NCBI GenBank assembly: GCA_018712865.1
Contig: DVGH01000050.1
Coordinates: forward strand, 56,235 to 120,234
Direction: 5' to 3'
DNA: 64,000 nucleotides
From: Scatavimonas merdipullorum
Lineage (GTDB): Bacteria > Bacillota > Clostridia > Oscillospirales > Acutalibacteraceae
Position numbers and translations under genes: made by a program. The notes below the pieces were generated by a model. It did no database searches, had not been told where the DNA came from, and saw nothing but the letters and a program-made list of their open reading frames with translations. This document shows, in pieces, positions 1 to 8,230 of the stretch. The first letter of the stretch is position 1; every line of letters starts with the position of its first letter.

Positions 1-195
1 GATATAGGCCGACGCATCTTCCATGGTGACTTCCTGTTTGCCGGTATCCGCATCATTTAAACCAAAATACACGTTGTAGACCATCTCGGTCGTTTTTTCT
101 GCTTCCTGCCCACAACCGGAAAACAGCAATGTGGCGGATAACAGCAGCACCGCCAGCAGTAATACGCCCATTTTTTTGATATGTATCCAGACCAC
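1..195 (-). CDS. Lipoprotein, 3' part outside window
   Basis: The gene starts at a GTG (195) with an AGAAAGGGG ribosome binding site and runs off the left edge. The 65 visible codons read as a signal peptide: short basic start (HIKK), hydrophobic stretch, then a lipobox ending in SGC and a polar mature part. The product should therefore be a lipid-anchored extracytoplasmic protein. Only 20 nt separate it from the upstream ABC transporter gene, so it is probably the last gene of that unit. The visible part contains no recognisable domain, so no function is assigned. Confidence 0.75.
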   Translation of the reverse strand, partial: MVWIHIKKMGVLLLAVLLLSATLLFSGCGQEAEKTTEMVYNVYFGLNDADTGKQEVTMEDASAYI

Positions 196-215
196 TTTAT
201 TTACCCCTTTCTCTT

Positions 216-3200
216 TTAAAAAATAATAGTTATGGTATTGACGCCGCCGTCATAAGCATAAAAACTTTCTTTGGTTCTGGCAACGGCCAATTTTACACTT
301 AATTCGTCCCCCTGTGTCAAAGGATTGAAGGAAACACCCTGCCAGCGGATAACGGCTTCACACGCACTGCCGTCTTCATGGCAGGCGGCATCAAAGGACA
401 GCGTCCAGCCGCCGTCCGGCAGGCTTGGCAAAATGGCGGCAACACACAATTCCTCAAATATTTGCTGGTATTTCAAGGACTGCTGTGCTCCCAGCAGCTG
501 CTTGCGGGCAAAGTTGTCTATTTCGGTCGCCGCACCAATAAAATCAAACGTTCTTGCGTGTATTTCATAATGGAACGTTTTCAGGCGTTTGACAAAGGCG
601 CGGCAGCGGTCGGTTTTCGGCGCTTCAAATATCTGCTGCGGTGTGCCTTCCTCGTAAATGATGCCTTCATCCATATAGAAAACCCGTGAGGAAACGTCCC
701 TTGCAAATTTCATTTCGTGTGTAACAATCAGCATGGTCAACCCCTGGTTGGCTAAATTTCGGATAACCGAAAGCACTTCACCTACCATTGTGGGATCCAA
801 CGCACTGGTAGGTTCGTCAAACAGCACGATTTCCGGCTGCATACCCAAGGTCCGGGCAATGGCAACACGCTGTTTCTGCCCGCCGGACAGTTCATCCGGG
901 TAGTTCAGAGCCTTCTCTGCCAGTCCCACGCTTCTGAGCAGCTGCATGCCCTGTGCATATGCCTGTTGCCGCGTACAGCCCAGCAACTCCACCGGACCAA
1001 GCATAATGTTTTCAATCACGGTTAAATGCGCAAAAAGGTTAAAGCTTTGAAACACCATTCCCATGTGGCGGCGCACAGCATTCAATTCTGCCGTTTTGGC
1101 GTTGGTAACCTCTGTTCCAAACACCTGAATTTGCCCGTCTGTCGGTGTTTCCAGCCGATTAAGGCAGCGCAGCAGGGTGCTTTTTCCTGTACCGGAGGGA
1201 CCAATGATAGAGATGACCTCTCCTTTGCAGATTTTCGTGCTGACATCTTTCAGGGGTGTTACGTTGGAGTAGACCTTTTTTAAGTGCGACACGGTAATAA
1301 TTGGTTCTTTTTCCTGTACGGCGGTTCTATCCGTTTGTGGATCCGCCCCCGCTTCCAGACCCGCGACCATTCCTTTTATCTTTTTCCTGCGGCGTTTGGG
1401 ATCAATTTTCTTTTCCACAATTCCCAGCAGCAAAGTCAGCCCCCATGCCAGCAGAAAGTAAATAATTGCCGTTACAATCAGCGGAAAAAAAGCCTCGAAA
1501 GTACGGCTGCGGATAATATCGGTCACCTTGGTTAGATCTTGCACCGCAATATACCCCACCACAGAGGTCATTTTTACCATAGAGATAAACTCGCCCTTGT
1601 AAACAGGCAAAATATGCCGCGCTGCCTGGGGCGCAATAATTTTGGTAAAGGTTTTCACCCGGCCAAAGCCAATAGCGGCGGCAGCCTCCCATTGCCCGGT
1701 ATCCACCGCGTTGATTCCGGTGCGGATCATTTCAGACACATACACCGCAAAGTTGATGGAAAAGGCGATAATGGCTACAAAGATACCGTCTAATGTGGTG
1801 CTGGCAAATATTACATAGAACAAAACCATCAGCAGCACCAGTACTGGAATCCCCTGGATCAGGCGGATAAAAGCCGCTGTGATTCCGGCAGCTACCCGGC
1901 TGCGGCTGCGGCGTATAAAACACAGCCCAAAACCCAGAACTGTACCAAACAAAGCCGAAAAAATGGAGATAACAAAGGTGACACCCAACCCGGAGAGAAT
2001 CATTTGCCACCGGTTTTCCTCAATAAAATTTTTATAAAAGCTGTCGGAGATTCCGGTCCAGAAGTTTGTATTCTCCGCCTTCACTGCTACGCCCATATCT
2101 TCGCTTCGAACCAGCATGACCGTGCCGCCGGTGTAATGGGCGGTAGCAAAATCAATGCTTTCTCTGCGCTCCTGCGTAATACTGATAGAGCCGGAAGCAA
2201 TATCTGCCCTGCCGCTGGTGAGCATGGGGATCAGAGCGTTAAAAGCCCCCTGCGTAATCTCCAGCTCCATTCCCAATTCCTTTGCGATAAGGTAAACCAG
2301 TTCCACCTCATATCCCAGGGATTGACCGTTCCCACCCACATAGCTCATGGGTTCCAATGTGGAATCGTGGAAATAATGCAGGGTGCCGTTGGGTGCGTCA
2401 TACTCCCCTACGTCAATTACCTTCTGACTTTCATCTGCACTGAACCATTTTTCCTGTAAGGCTTCCAGCGTTCCATCCGCCTGATATTGCTCTATGATGG
2501 AACTGACCTGGTCCGTAAGCGGGCTGTTCTTTGCCAAAGCCAGGCCATAGCTGTCGGGCGCTACTGTTTCCGGAAAAATTGCCAAATTGGGCTGCCGGGC
2601 AATGGCCAGCTGGGCAATGGGCTTATCTGTTATAATCGCATCCAGAGTCCCTGTCTGCAGCGCCAGTAATTGGGAAGAAAAGTCATCATAATAGTTATAA
2701 TGAACACCGCTGACCACATTATCCAAAATTTGGTCATGGGTTGTGCCTGTAACCGCGCCGACCTCAGCGCCGGAAAAATCCTGTAGCGTTTGAAAACGGG
2801 TCTGGCCCTGATCGGTCTGCGCCACCACGGCCACGATGCCGCCGGAATAATCCGGATCGGAAAAATACATGCTTTCGGCCCGCTCTTCCGTCACTGTAAA
2901 GCCGGCGGCACCCAGGTCGTATTTTCCGGTCTCAATACCAGAGATAAAGGATGCCACTTCCACATTATGTATATTGAGTCCATAGCCGTATTCCTGGCAG
3001 AAGCGAATGATAATGTCCACGTCATAGCCTACTGTCCGGTTATCTTTTACGTAGGCAAACGGGGCGCTGCCAATTTTGGCAGCAAAGTCCACGGTACCGT
3101 TTTGGGCAGGCAATGCGGTCCAGTCCGCAACGGTCTTCAGGCTTTCATTTGTTCCAAACCATATCGTTTCAATTTCTTCCAGCGTGCCGTCTGTTTTGCA

Positions 3201-3617
3201 CTTTGCCAGAAATTCGTTCATCTGATCCCGCAGCCGGGCGCCATCTTCGTCTTTTGGAAAAGCAAAGGCGTAGCCGTCTTCGGTCAGATAATCCGCAAGA
3301 TAAGTAATCCCCGCATTCTCTTGACACAGTACCCGCGCCATAGGTTCATCCATTAAAAATGCGGAAATTTTCCCCTGTTGAACTGCCAAGGCCAGATCTG
3401 CATAGGCGTTGTAATATTCCTTTTTCGCATCATGAATAAATTGGTCTGTATACTGGTCAAAAGTCGAGCCGGTCATTACTCCAATGCTTTTTCCATCCAA
3501 CTGACGGATATTGGTGATCTGTTCCTGTTGTTCTTCGGCACAGCCGCCAAGCAGCAGACTCAACAAACTCACAACACAGAGGAGGACTGCCGATATTTTT
3601 GTTTTGGTGTGATTCAC
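216..3617 (-). CDS. Single-chain polar amino-acid ABC transporter (binding lobes + permease + ATPase)
   Basis: One polypeptide of about 1133 residues carries a whole amino-acid importer. Numbered from the first in-frame GTG (3626): lipoprotein signal with lipobox Cys near 29; a binding-protein lobe 2 (about 36-160, ending GTLEEIETIWFG); a full family-3 binding protein (about 173-397, ending GTLEALQEKWF); a lobe 1 only (about 412-508); HisM-type permease (about 540-738, EAA loop near 646-660); ATPase (about 776-1012: Walker A GPSGTGKS at 809, signature LSGGQ at 913, Walker B IVLFDEP at 933, H-loop THE). A further domain of about 120 residues follows (1015-1136), perhaps GHKL/anti-sigma-like, which is a guess. 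The start chosen is the second GTG (3617), 8 nt from AAGGAG; the first GTG overlaps that site. Substrate is unknown; the family takes polar amino acids such as Gln, Glu, Arg, His or Cys. Confidence 0.9.
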   Translation of the reverse strand: MNHTKTKISAVLLCVVSLLSLLLGGCAEEQQEQITNIRQLDGKSIGVMTGSTFDQYTDQFIHDAKKEYYNAYADLALAVQQGKISAFLMDEPMARVLCQENAGITYLADYLTEDGYAFAFPKDEDGARLRDQMNEFLAKCKTDGTLEEIETIWFGTNESLKTVADWTALPAQNGTVDFAAKIGSAPFAYVKDNRTVGYDVDIIIRFCQEYGYGLNIHNVEVASFISGIETGKYDLGAAGFTVTEERAESMYFSDPDYSGGIVAVVAQTDQGQTRFQTLQDFSGAEVGAVTGTTHDQILDNVVSGVHYNYYDDFSSQLLALQTGTLDAIITDKPIAQLAIARQPNLAIFPETVAPDSYGLALAKNSPLTDQVSSIIEQYQADGTLEALQEKWFSADESQKVIDVGEYDAPNGTLHYFHDSTLEPMSYVGGNGQSLGYEVELVYLIAKELGMELEITQGAFNALIPMLTSGRADIASGSISITQERRESIDFATAHYTGGTVMLVRSEDMGVAVKAENTNFWTGISDSFYKNFIEENRWQMILSGLGVTFVISIFSALFGTVLGFGLCFIRRSRSRVAAGITAAFIRLIQGIPVLVLLMVLFYVIFASTTLDGIFVAIIAFSINFAVYVSEMIRTGINAVDTGQWEAAAAIGFGRVKTFTKIIAPQAARHILPVYKGEFISMVKMTSVVGYIAVQDLTKVTDIIRSRTFEAFFPLIVTAIIYFLLAWGLTLLLGIVEKKIDPKRRRKKIKGMVAGLEAGADPQTDRTAVQEKEPIITVSHLKKVYSNVTPLKDVSTKICKGEVISIIGPSGTGKSTLLRCLNRLETPTDGQIQVFGTEVTNAKTAELNAVRRHMGMVFQSFNLFAHLTVIENIMLGPVELLGCTRQQAYAQGMQLLRSVGLAEKALNYPDELSGGQKQRVAIARTLGMQPEIVLFDEPTSALDPTMVGEVLSVIRNLANQGLTMLIVTHEMKFARDVSSRVFYMDEGIIYEEGTPQQIFEAPKTDRCRAFVKRLKTFHYEIHARTFDFIGAATEIDNFARKQLLGAQQSLKYQQIFEELCVAAILPSLPDGGWTLSFDAACHEDGSACEAVIRWQGVSFNPLTQGDELSVKLAVARTKESFYAYDGGVNTITIIF

Positions 3618-3850
3618 ACTGTTCACTCCTTCTTAAAAATCTTTAATCCAGCATCCCCCATTGGTTGGCGGACAAAGCCGACTTCGGCTGCAGACAGGAA
3701 ATACCGCAGGAAGTCATAAAGAAATGCAGGATAATATTTCCTGTGACAGCAAGCGCGATGGCTTTTGCTGGGGGTACCCAGCTGCGTCAGCAACACCGGC
3801 TTATTTTGTTCCTTTAATTTCTTCTTTTACCATCATCCCGTATTGCTTCT

Positions 3851-4048
3851 CTATTTGATAATACCGTGATCTATAGCCAGCGCCCTGATACTCCGGTCAT
3901 AGGTGGCCTCCGCCTTTTTGGAAAAGAAGCAGCCCGGAACCCCCTCATCATGGTCACGGTGGTGGGCTACACAGGCACAGCATTTTCCATGCCGTGGGCA
4001 GTCGTAGGTGCAGGGGCAGTCCCGGTTATTGTCACATTTGTTTTCCAT
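3851..4048 (-). CDS. Small Cys-rich protein, DUF6485-like
   Basis: 65 residues beginning MENKCDNNRDCPCTY, with an AAAGGAAAG site before the ATG. Several Cys and His residues (CPCTY, CPRHGKCCACVAHHR, GCFF) look like a small metal-binding fold. This spacing matches my recollection of the DUF6485 family common in gut Clostridia; the function of that family is not known. The 5' end of this gene lies just inside the noncoding tail of the next lipoprotein gene, so the two are close enough for co-transcription. An upstream in-frame extension exists but lacks a ribosome binding site. Confidence 0.7.
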   Translation of the reverse strand: MENKCDNNRDCPCTYDCPRHGKCCACVAHHRDHDEGVPGCFFSKKAEATYDRSIRALAIDHGIIK

Positions 4049-4085
4049 CGTTTTCTTTCCTTTCTGTTTGCTGTGGTCTTCTCTA

Positions 4086-4817
4086 TCACGATTGCAGCTG
4101 CACTCTAAGCCAATCCACAAATTCCTCTGTGGAGCAGGTAAATGCAATTTCGGTTTTACTGCCGTCGGAAACCAAAAACTCCGTCAGACCATACTCCGAT
4201 TCCCCACCGCTCCAGTCATAGGTATAACCAAGTCGTGTCCAGGGATAATCGCTTTCAAAGTAAGACCAAAGGATATTTTTATCGAACCATTCTTTATATG
4301 TATATGTTTCATCTGCTACGGCAGTATAATCGTTTTTCATTTGCTTTGTCACATCCGTAATATACGCCGGGCGTATAACGTCCTCCGGTGCTACCCAAAA
4401 GGCGCTGAACCGGGTATATCCTTCATCTTCATGAACGCCAAGCAACTGGGCAAATCGCAGGTTCCAGTTTTCCACCTCTGCATGGTTTTCTGCATACCAT
4501 GCCTGCATTTCACCGGCGGAAGTGGCCCAGATATCTCCATATTCCTGCTTGATGGAACTGCCGGGTGCGCATTTGTCGTCATAGTTGTGCCAGCTCAGCA
4601 GCAGCACCCGTTCCCCGGCGTCGTCCCAAATTACGTGAGGATCTTCCCTTGTCAGGGTAACCAGTTTATGAACTTCTGCATCTTCGCTGAAAACCGCATC
4701 GGCCATAGCAGATTTCCACAGATTATCGTTGGACACAACTTTTTCTCCCGTGCAGCCCGTTAAAATCATCAGCATTAAAACAGTCAAAAAGAGCAGCAGC
4801 ATTTGTCCTTTCTTCAC
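4086..4817 (-). CDS. Lipoprotein of unknown function
   Basis: 243 residues starting at GTG (AAAGGAG 11 nt upstream; an ATG five codons in is an alternative). The N-terminus is a classical lipoprotein signal: MKKGQ, hydrophobic run, lipobox LTGC. The mature part is acidic and rich in Trp and Tyr, with no family that I recognise. It follows the 92-residue unknown gene after 6 nt, so the two are surely co-transcribed. It probably sits on the outer face of the membrane. Confidence 0.75.
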   Translation of the reverse strand: MKKGQMLLLFLTVLMLMILTGCTGEKVVSNDNLWKSAMADAVFSEDAEVHKLVTLTREDPHVIWDDAGERVLLLSWHNYDDKCAPGSSIKQEYGDIWATSAGEMQAWYAENHAEVENWNLRFAQLLGVHEDEGYTRFSAFWVAPEDVIRPAYITDVTKQMKNDYTAVADETYTYKEWFDKNILWSYFESDYPWTRLGYTYDWSGGESEYGLTEFLVSDGSKTEIAFTCSTEEFVDWLRVQLQS

Positions 4818-4823
4818 CTGTGT

Positions 4824-5102
4824 TTATTCTCCTTTCTGCGTTCTCCGCAGCAGCATCCGGTCGGTTTCCTTCCTGAGCGCCAGCAGCATTTTTAATTCCT
4901 CTCCGGTCAGCTCCAGGCCAGCCCTCCGAAACAATTCCAACACCTTTTGGATGTACTCCTCCTCCGTCAGGTTGGGAAACTGCTCGGCCAGTTTCGCTAT
5001 CCCGTCCCGAAGTTCCTGATTGGTATCCAACGCCCAGTTAAAACGGGCGGCGTCTTCAAAATGCAGGCTTTGGTTTTTCTTTTTTCTGCGAAACCATTTC
5101 AT
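4824..5102 (-). CDS. Small unknown protein, basic N-terminus
   Basis: 92 residues beginning MKWFRRKKKN, followed by a predicted all-helical, charged body (ELRDGIAKLAEQFPNL, EEYIQKVLELFRRAGLEL). The start has a GGGAAGGTGATGG ribosome binding region. There is no membrane span or signal peptide and I do not recognise the family. It is the first gene of a two-gene unit with the downstream lipoprotein (6 nt gap). Confidence 0.6.
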   Translation of the reverse strand: MKWFRRKKKNQSLHFEDAARFNWALDTNQELRDGIAKLAEQFPNLTEEEYIQKVLELFRRAGLELTGEELKMLLALRKETDRMLLRRTQKGE

Positions 5103-5442
5103 AACCCATCACCTTCCCTTGCTGATTCTGTTCCATTCCTTTTTCTATCATTATAAATAAAAAAAACAGAAAAGGCATATCTCTTGCGTGAGATGTCGCT
5201 TTTTCTGCGTGAAATGTATTTTTTATTCTTTTCTTTGGTGTAAAAGCTTTCATAGCATATGGAAAAGCGATGTGCAGCTTTCCATTTGATTTAAATTTGT
5301 ACACCCAAAGCTGCGCTTCTGTACCATATTTTATGGCTATATTTCGGCAAAATATAGATTATGCTTTTTTAAAATGATATAATGAGCACAACAAATATAA
5401 GTTATTTGTTGAAAAATGGTTTTTGCAGATAGGAGCAGATGA
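5103..5442. other. AT-rich intergenic region, island boundary
   Basis: No gene is visible in this 340-nt stretch. It marks a sharp change from moderate-GC minus-strand genes to AT-rich plus-strand genes. An imperfect hairpin around 5172-5207 (GAAAA...ATCTC/GAGAT...TTTTC) lies upstream of the minus-strand gene, followed on the minus strand by a T-run, so it could attenuate or terminate. A TATAAT (5378-5383) fits as the -10 of the phosphoesterase gene, with no clear -35. Confidence 0.4.
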
Positions 5443-6306
5443 ATGATTTTTATTTTTATCATGATTATCCTATTCTTTTTTTTAATATTTTACTTGTACT
5501 TTGAGAATACGCAGCTGGAAGTTCGGAATTATAAAATTTCTGGTAAAAAAATTCCAAATGATTTTAATGATTATAAAATCGTTCAAATTTCAGATTTTCA
5601 TAATACTACATCAGAAAAATTAAGAAATAGTTTAATAAACGAAATAAAAAATCAAAAACCGAACAGTATTGTTTTAACAGGAGATTTGATTGATTCCAGA
5701 AGAACAAATATAGATGCAGCAATCCATTTTATAAAAAAAATCAAAGATATCGCCCCCATCTATTTTGTATCCGGAAATCACGAAGCAAGAATACAAAATT
5801 ATCACGAATTAAAAACCAAGCTTGCAAATGAAGATGTAATTCTATTGAATAATAAGCTGGAAAAAATCAGAAATCATTCGTCAAATATCAATCTGCTTGG
5901 AATAGATGACCCTGGATTCAAACACAAGGGATCCGCAGATGTATCTACTATAATAAAAAACACAATCAACGATATAGAATACAATAAAGAAATTTATACG
6001 ATTTTGCTATTACATAGACCTGAAATGTTTGACATATATGTAAAGGAAAAAATGGATTTAGTCCTTACAGGGCATGCGCATGGAGGACAAATCAGATTAC
6101 CATTTGCAGGAGGGATTTTTGCTCCAAGGCAAGGCTTATTTCCCAAATATACAAGCGGAGCATTTCATAAAAATCATACAACTATGATCGTAAGTCGCGG
6201 CATTGGTAATAGTATTTTCCCTTTTAGGATAAATAACAGGCCAGAACTGGTTGTAGTCACTTTACAAAGAGAATCATCGTACAAATCACAAATTAGTAAG
6301 TCGTAA
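5443..6306 (+). CDS. Membrane-anchored metallophosphoesterase, YkuE-like
   Basis: 287 residues. An N-terminal hydrophobic span (1-20) anchors a calcineurin-like phosphoesterase domain. The metal ligands are visible in order: D51/H53 (ISDFHN), D81 (TGDLIDS), N112/H113 (GNHEA), H191 (LLHRPE), H211/H213 (GHAHGGQ). Size, anchor and GHAHGGQ motif fit the YkuE/LpxH-like group of Bacillota, thought to act on membrane or cell-wall phosphate esters; the substrate here is unknown. AGGAG sits 7 nt before the ATG. Strongly AT-rich with AAA/ATA/TTT codons, unlike the genes on both sides, which suggests acquisition from another genome. Confidence 0.85.
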   Translation: MIFIFIMIILFFFLIFYLYFENTQLEVRNYKISGKKIPNDFNDYKIVQISDFHNTTSEKLRNSLINEIKNQKPNSIVLTGDLIDSRRTNIDAAIHFIKKIKDIAPIYFVSGNHEARIQNYHELKTKLANEDVILLNNKLEKIRNHSSNINLLGIDDPGFKHKGSADVSTIIKNTINDIEYNKEIYTILLLHRPEMFDIYVKEKMDLVLTGHAHGGQIRLPFAGGIFAPRQGLFPKYTSGAFHKNHTTMIVSRGIGNSIFPFRINNRPELVVVTLQRESSYKSQISKS

Positions 6307-6320
6307 AGGAGATATAAGCT

Positions 6321-6713
6321 ATGAAGAAATATAAAATCGCATCAATATTGATGTTTATACACGGAGCATTTATAGAAATTGGAGGTTGTTTATGCCTTAT
6401 TCCTATATTTTTTATGGATAGTGATAAATTTGATGTAAATCAATATTTTTCTTTTATCGTTCCATATTTTAAAGATAATATGAATTTAATGCTTGTAATG
6501 GGAGCAATTTATGGAATTGTAAGAATTATAGGAGCATTTGGTTTATGGAAAAACAAAATGTGGGGCTTGGCATTATCAGTAATAAATTGTGTTATTACAA
6601 TGGCTTTAATGATGTTTATGCTACCAGCAGGAATAATGGATGGAATACTTGCAACTACTGCTTTAATTTTAATCTTGACACAATATTTTGGAAATAAAAA
6701 AATAGTGAAATAA
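6321..6713 (+). CDS. Small integral membrane protein
   Basis: 130 residues with about four hydrophobic segments (near 8-30, 41-50, 54-75 and 86-122) and no signal peptidase site. AAAGGAG precedes the ATG and the gap to the phosphoesterase is 14 nt, so they likely share a transcript. I do not recognise a specific family. AT-rich like its neighbours in the island. Confidence 0.65.
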   Translation: MKKYKIASILMFIHGAFIEIGGCLCLIPIFFMDSDKFDVNQYFSFIVPYFKDNMNLMLVMGAIYGIVRIIGAFGLWKNKMWGLALSVINCVITMALMMFMLPAGIMDGILATTALILILTQYFGNKKIVK

Positions 6714-6746
6714 TGCGAGAATTTAGAATTAGATGAGGTGTCATGT

Positions 6747-7181
6747 ATGGAAATCAGAAAAATAAAGTATGCTCAAATTGATTCTGCTGTCGACCTTATC
6801 TGGAAAACATTTTTACAGTTTGAAGCGCCTGATTATTCTGAGGAAGGCGTACAATCATTTAGAGATTTTATTAGAAATAAAGAAATCATTCAATCATTAG
6901 AATTTTTTGGAGCATACGAAAACGAAGAGTTAAGGGGTGTTATTGCCACAAATGAGAACCGAAAACATATTTGCTGTTTTTTTGTTAAAGCCCAGTATCA
7001 TAGACAAGGTATTGGTAAAAAGTTATGGGAGTATGTTTTAAACAATAGTCAGAATTTATTCTTTACGGTTCATTCTTCTCCATATGCTGTACCTGTTTAT
7101 CATAAATTAGGTTTTGTAGATATGGACAGTGAACAATTAGCTGATGGCATAAGATTTACACCGATGAAGTTTGAGAAATAA
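6747..7181 (+). CDS. GNAT N-acetyltransferase
   Basis: About 144 residues from ATG 6747; GAGGTG lies 6 nt upstream and overlaps the earlier in-frame GTG (6738), so the ATG is preferred. The acetyl-CoA motif A is clear: FFVKAQYHRQGIGKKLWEYV (Q/R-x-x-G-x-G/A). The C-terminal segment with HSSPYAVPVYHKLGF is typical of the fold. The acceptor substrate cannot be read from sequence. Codon use is AT-rich, matching the island. Confidence 0.85.
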   Translation: MEIRKIKYAQIDSAVDLIWKTFLQFEAPDYSEEGVQSFRDFIRNKEIIQSLEFFGAYENEELRGVIATNENRKHICCFFVKAQYHRQGIGKKLWEYVLNNSQNLFFTVHSSPYAVPVYHKLGFVDMDSEQLADGIRFTPMKFEK

Positions 7182-7204
7182 AACCACATTTGTTGCTTTG
7201 CGCG

Positions 7205-7226
7205 GCCCCGCTCCGGCGGGGCTTCT
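7205..7226 (+). terminator. Rho-independent terminator
   Basis: GCCCCG/CGGGGC stem with loop CTCCGG followed by TTCTTTT, 23 nt after the acetyltransferase stop. It also belongs to the duplicated leader-like element described under findings. Confidence 0.6.
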
Positions 7227-7301
7227 TTTGGGGCATAGCATCCTTTTTTGTTGAAACCTAGTACGGTATAATCAGAAAGAGTCAGAATTTGGGGTTGAGT
7301 T

Positions 7302-7775
7302 ATGGACTATATAATACGAGAAATGAAAAAGGAAGAATACGTATTGTTAAGTGATTTTTTGTATGAAGCAATTTATATTCCGGACGGTATGAAACCGCCA
7401 CCTAAATCAGTGATAGCTTGTCCAGAATTACAAGAATATATCTTCGGGTTTGGAAAACAAAAACACGATACGGCTTTAGTTGCAGAAGTACAGGGAAATA
7501 TTGTAGGTGCCATCTGGGTACGAATCATGAATGATTATGGACACATTGATGACGATACCCCATCTCTTGCTATGTCTGTATATAAAGAATATAGAGGGTT
7601 AGGAATTGGAACATCACTATTGAAGCAATTACTATCCACACTAAAATCAAATGGTTATTCAAAGGTGTCCCTGTCTGTTCAGAAAGCGAATTATGCAGTA
7701 AAAATGTACAAGAAAGTTGGATTTAATGTTGTAGGTGAAAAGGGCGAGGAATATATTATGATAGCATATCTGTGA
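7302..7775 (+). CDS. GNAT N-acetyltransferase
   Basis: 157 residues. Motif A reads AMSVYKEYRGLGIGTSLLKQLL near residue 95, giving the acetyl-CoA pyrophosphate loop R-G-L-G-I-G; the C-terminus has SLSVQKANYAVKMYKKVGF, typical of RimI/YesJ-like members. A TATAAT at 7267-7272 may be its own promoter, so it need not belong to the upstream operon. It is AT-rich and appears to interrupt a sequence element found intact near 60.9-61.1 kb. The substrate is unknown; other proteins, antibiotics or amino acids are all possible for this family. Confidence 0.85.
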   Translation: MDYIIREMKKEEYVLLSDFLYEAIYIPDGMKPPPKSVIACPELQEYIFGFGKQKHDTALVAEVQGNIVGAIWVRIMNDYGHIDDDTPSLAMSVYKEYRGLGIGTSLLKQLLSTLKSNGYSKVSLSVQKANYAVKMYKKVGFNVVGEKGEEYIMIAYL

Positions 7776-7808
7776 CAGCAAAGTATAAATTCCTTTTTCC
7801 AAAAATTA

Positions 7809-7828
7809 TAACCTCTTAACAGAGGTTA
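7809..7828 (+). terminator. Probable terminator hairpin
   Basis: TAACCTC/GAGGTTA inverted repeat with a 6-nt loop, 33 nt after the second acetyltransferase; the tail is only moderately T-rich. Confidence 0.4.
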
Positions 7829-7904
7829 CAGTGTTTTATTAAAATTCTCCGCGCTCCTTGAAAACAAAGGATTTATCGCAATGCGTTCGCTTTATTTCTT
7901 TATA

Positions 7905-7972
7905 CGGGTTCACACAAGCTCACTCTTCCCTAATCGCTTATAAGGGCAAAGGCAAGGGAGCAAGGGAATCGC
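7905..7972 (+). repeat. Diverged repeat, copy 1
   Basis: From CGGGTTCACACAAGC through TAAGGGCAAAGGCAAGGG this closely resembles 60990-61052 (CGGTTACACACAAG ... TAAGGGCAAATGCAAGGG). The copy lies between the AT-rich island and the tRNA cluster and contains no gene. Confidence 0.6.
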
Positions 7973-8002
7973 TGCAAAATGGACGACTGGTTTTTATAAA
8001 AT

Positions 8003-8033
8003 AAAAAATCGGAGCAAGCTTCACTTGCTCCGA
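8003..8033 (-). terminator. Terminator of tRNA operon
   Basis: On the minus strand TCGGAGCAAG/CTTGCTCCGA forms a 10-bp stem directly followed by TTTTTT, three nucleotides beyond the CCA end of the last tRNA gene. Confidence 0.8.
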
Positions 8034-8035
8034 CG

Positions 8036-8109
8036 TGGAGCGGACAACGGGAATCGAACCCGCTTCCTCAGCTTGGGAAGCTGATGTTCTACCAGTGAAC
8101 TATGTCCGC
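8036..8109 (-). tRNA. tRNA-Gly (CCC)
   Basis: Acceptor GCGGACA/TGTCCGC, T-arm GGTTCGATTCC, anticodon stem TCAGC/GCTGA with loop TTCCCAA giving anticodon CCC. CCA is encoded. Last gene of the seven-tRNA cluster. Confidence 0.93.
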
Positions 8110-8230
8110 ATAAAACCCTATTTAAAAACTGAAATAAACCCAATACTGCCTGCTTTGTACAACTGCACTTTGGTTTTATAAAAGTAAACCTTAACGTACA
8201 AAACCTGCGCGCTAAGGCAATCAAACAATT

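Noticed and set aside
3627..3850. A 57-residue minus-strand frame ending just before the transporter start (GTG near 3790)
   Set aside because: Non-ATG start with a badly spaced ribosome binding site, no recognisable motif, and similar open stretches in the other frames. The region looks like untranslated leader or a decayed repeat.
5103..8109. tRNA-associated integration with direct repeats of the tRNA-Gly 3' end
   Set aside because: I looked for a second copy of the tRNA end on the left side of the AT-rich island and found none; no integrase is present.
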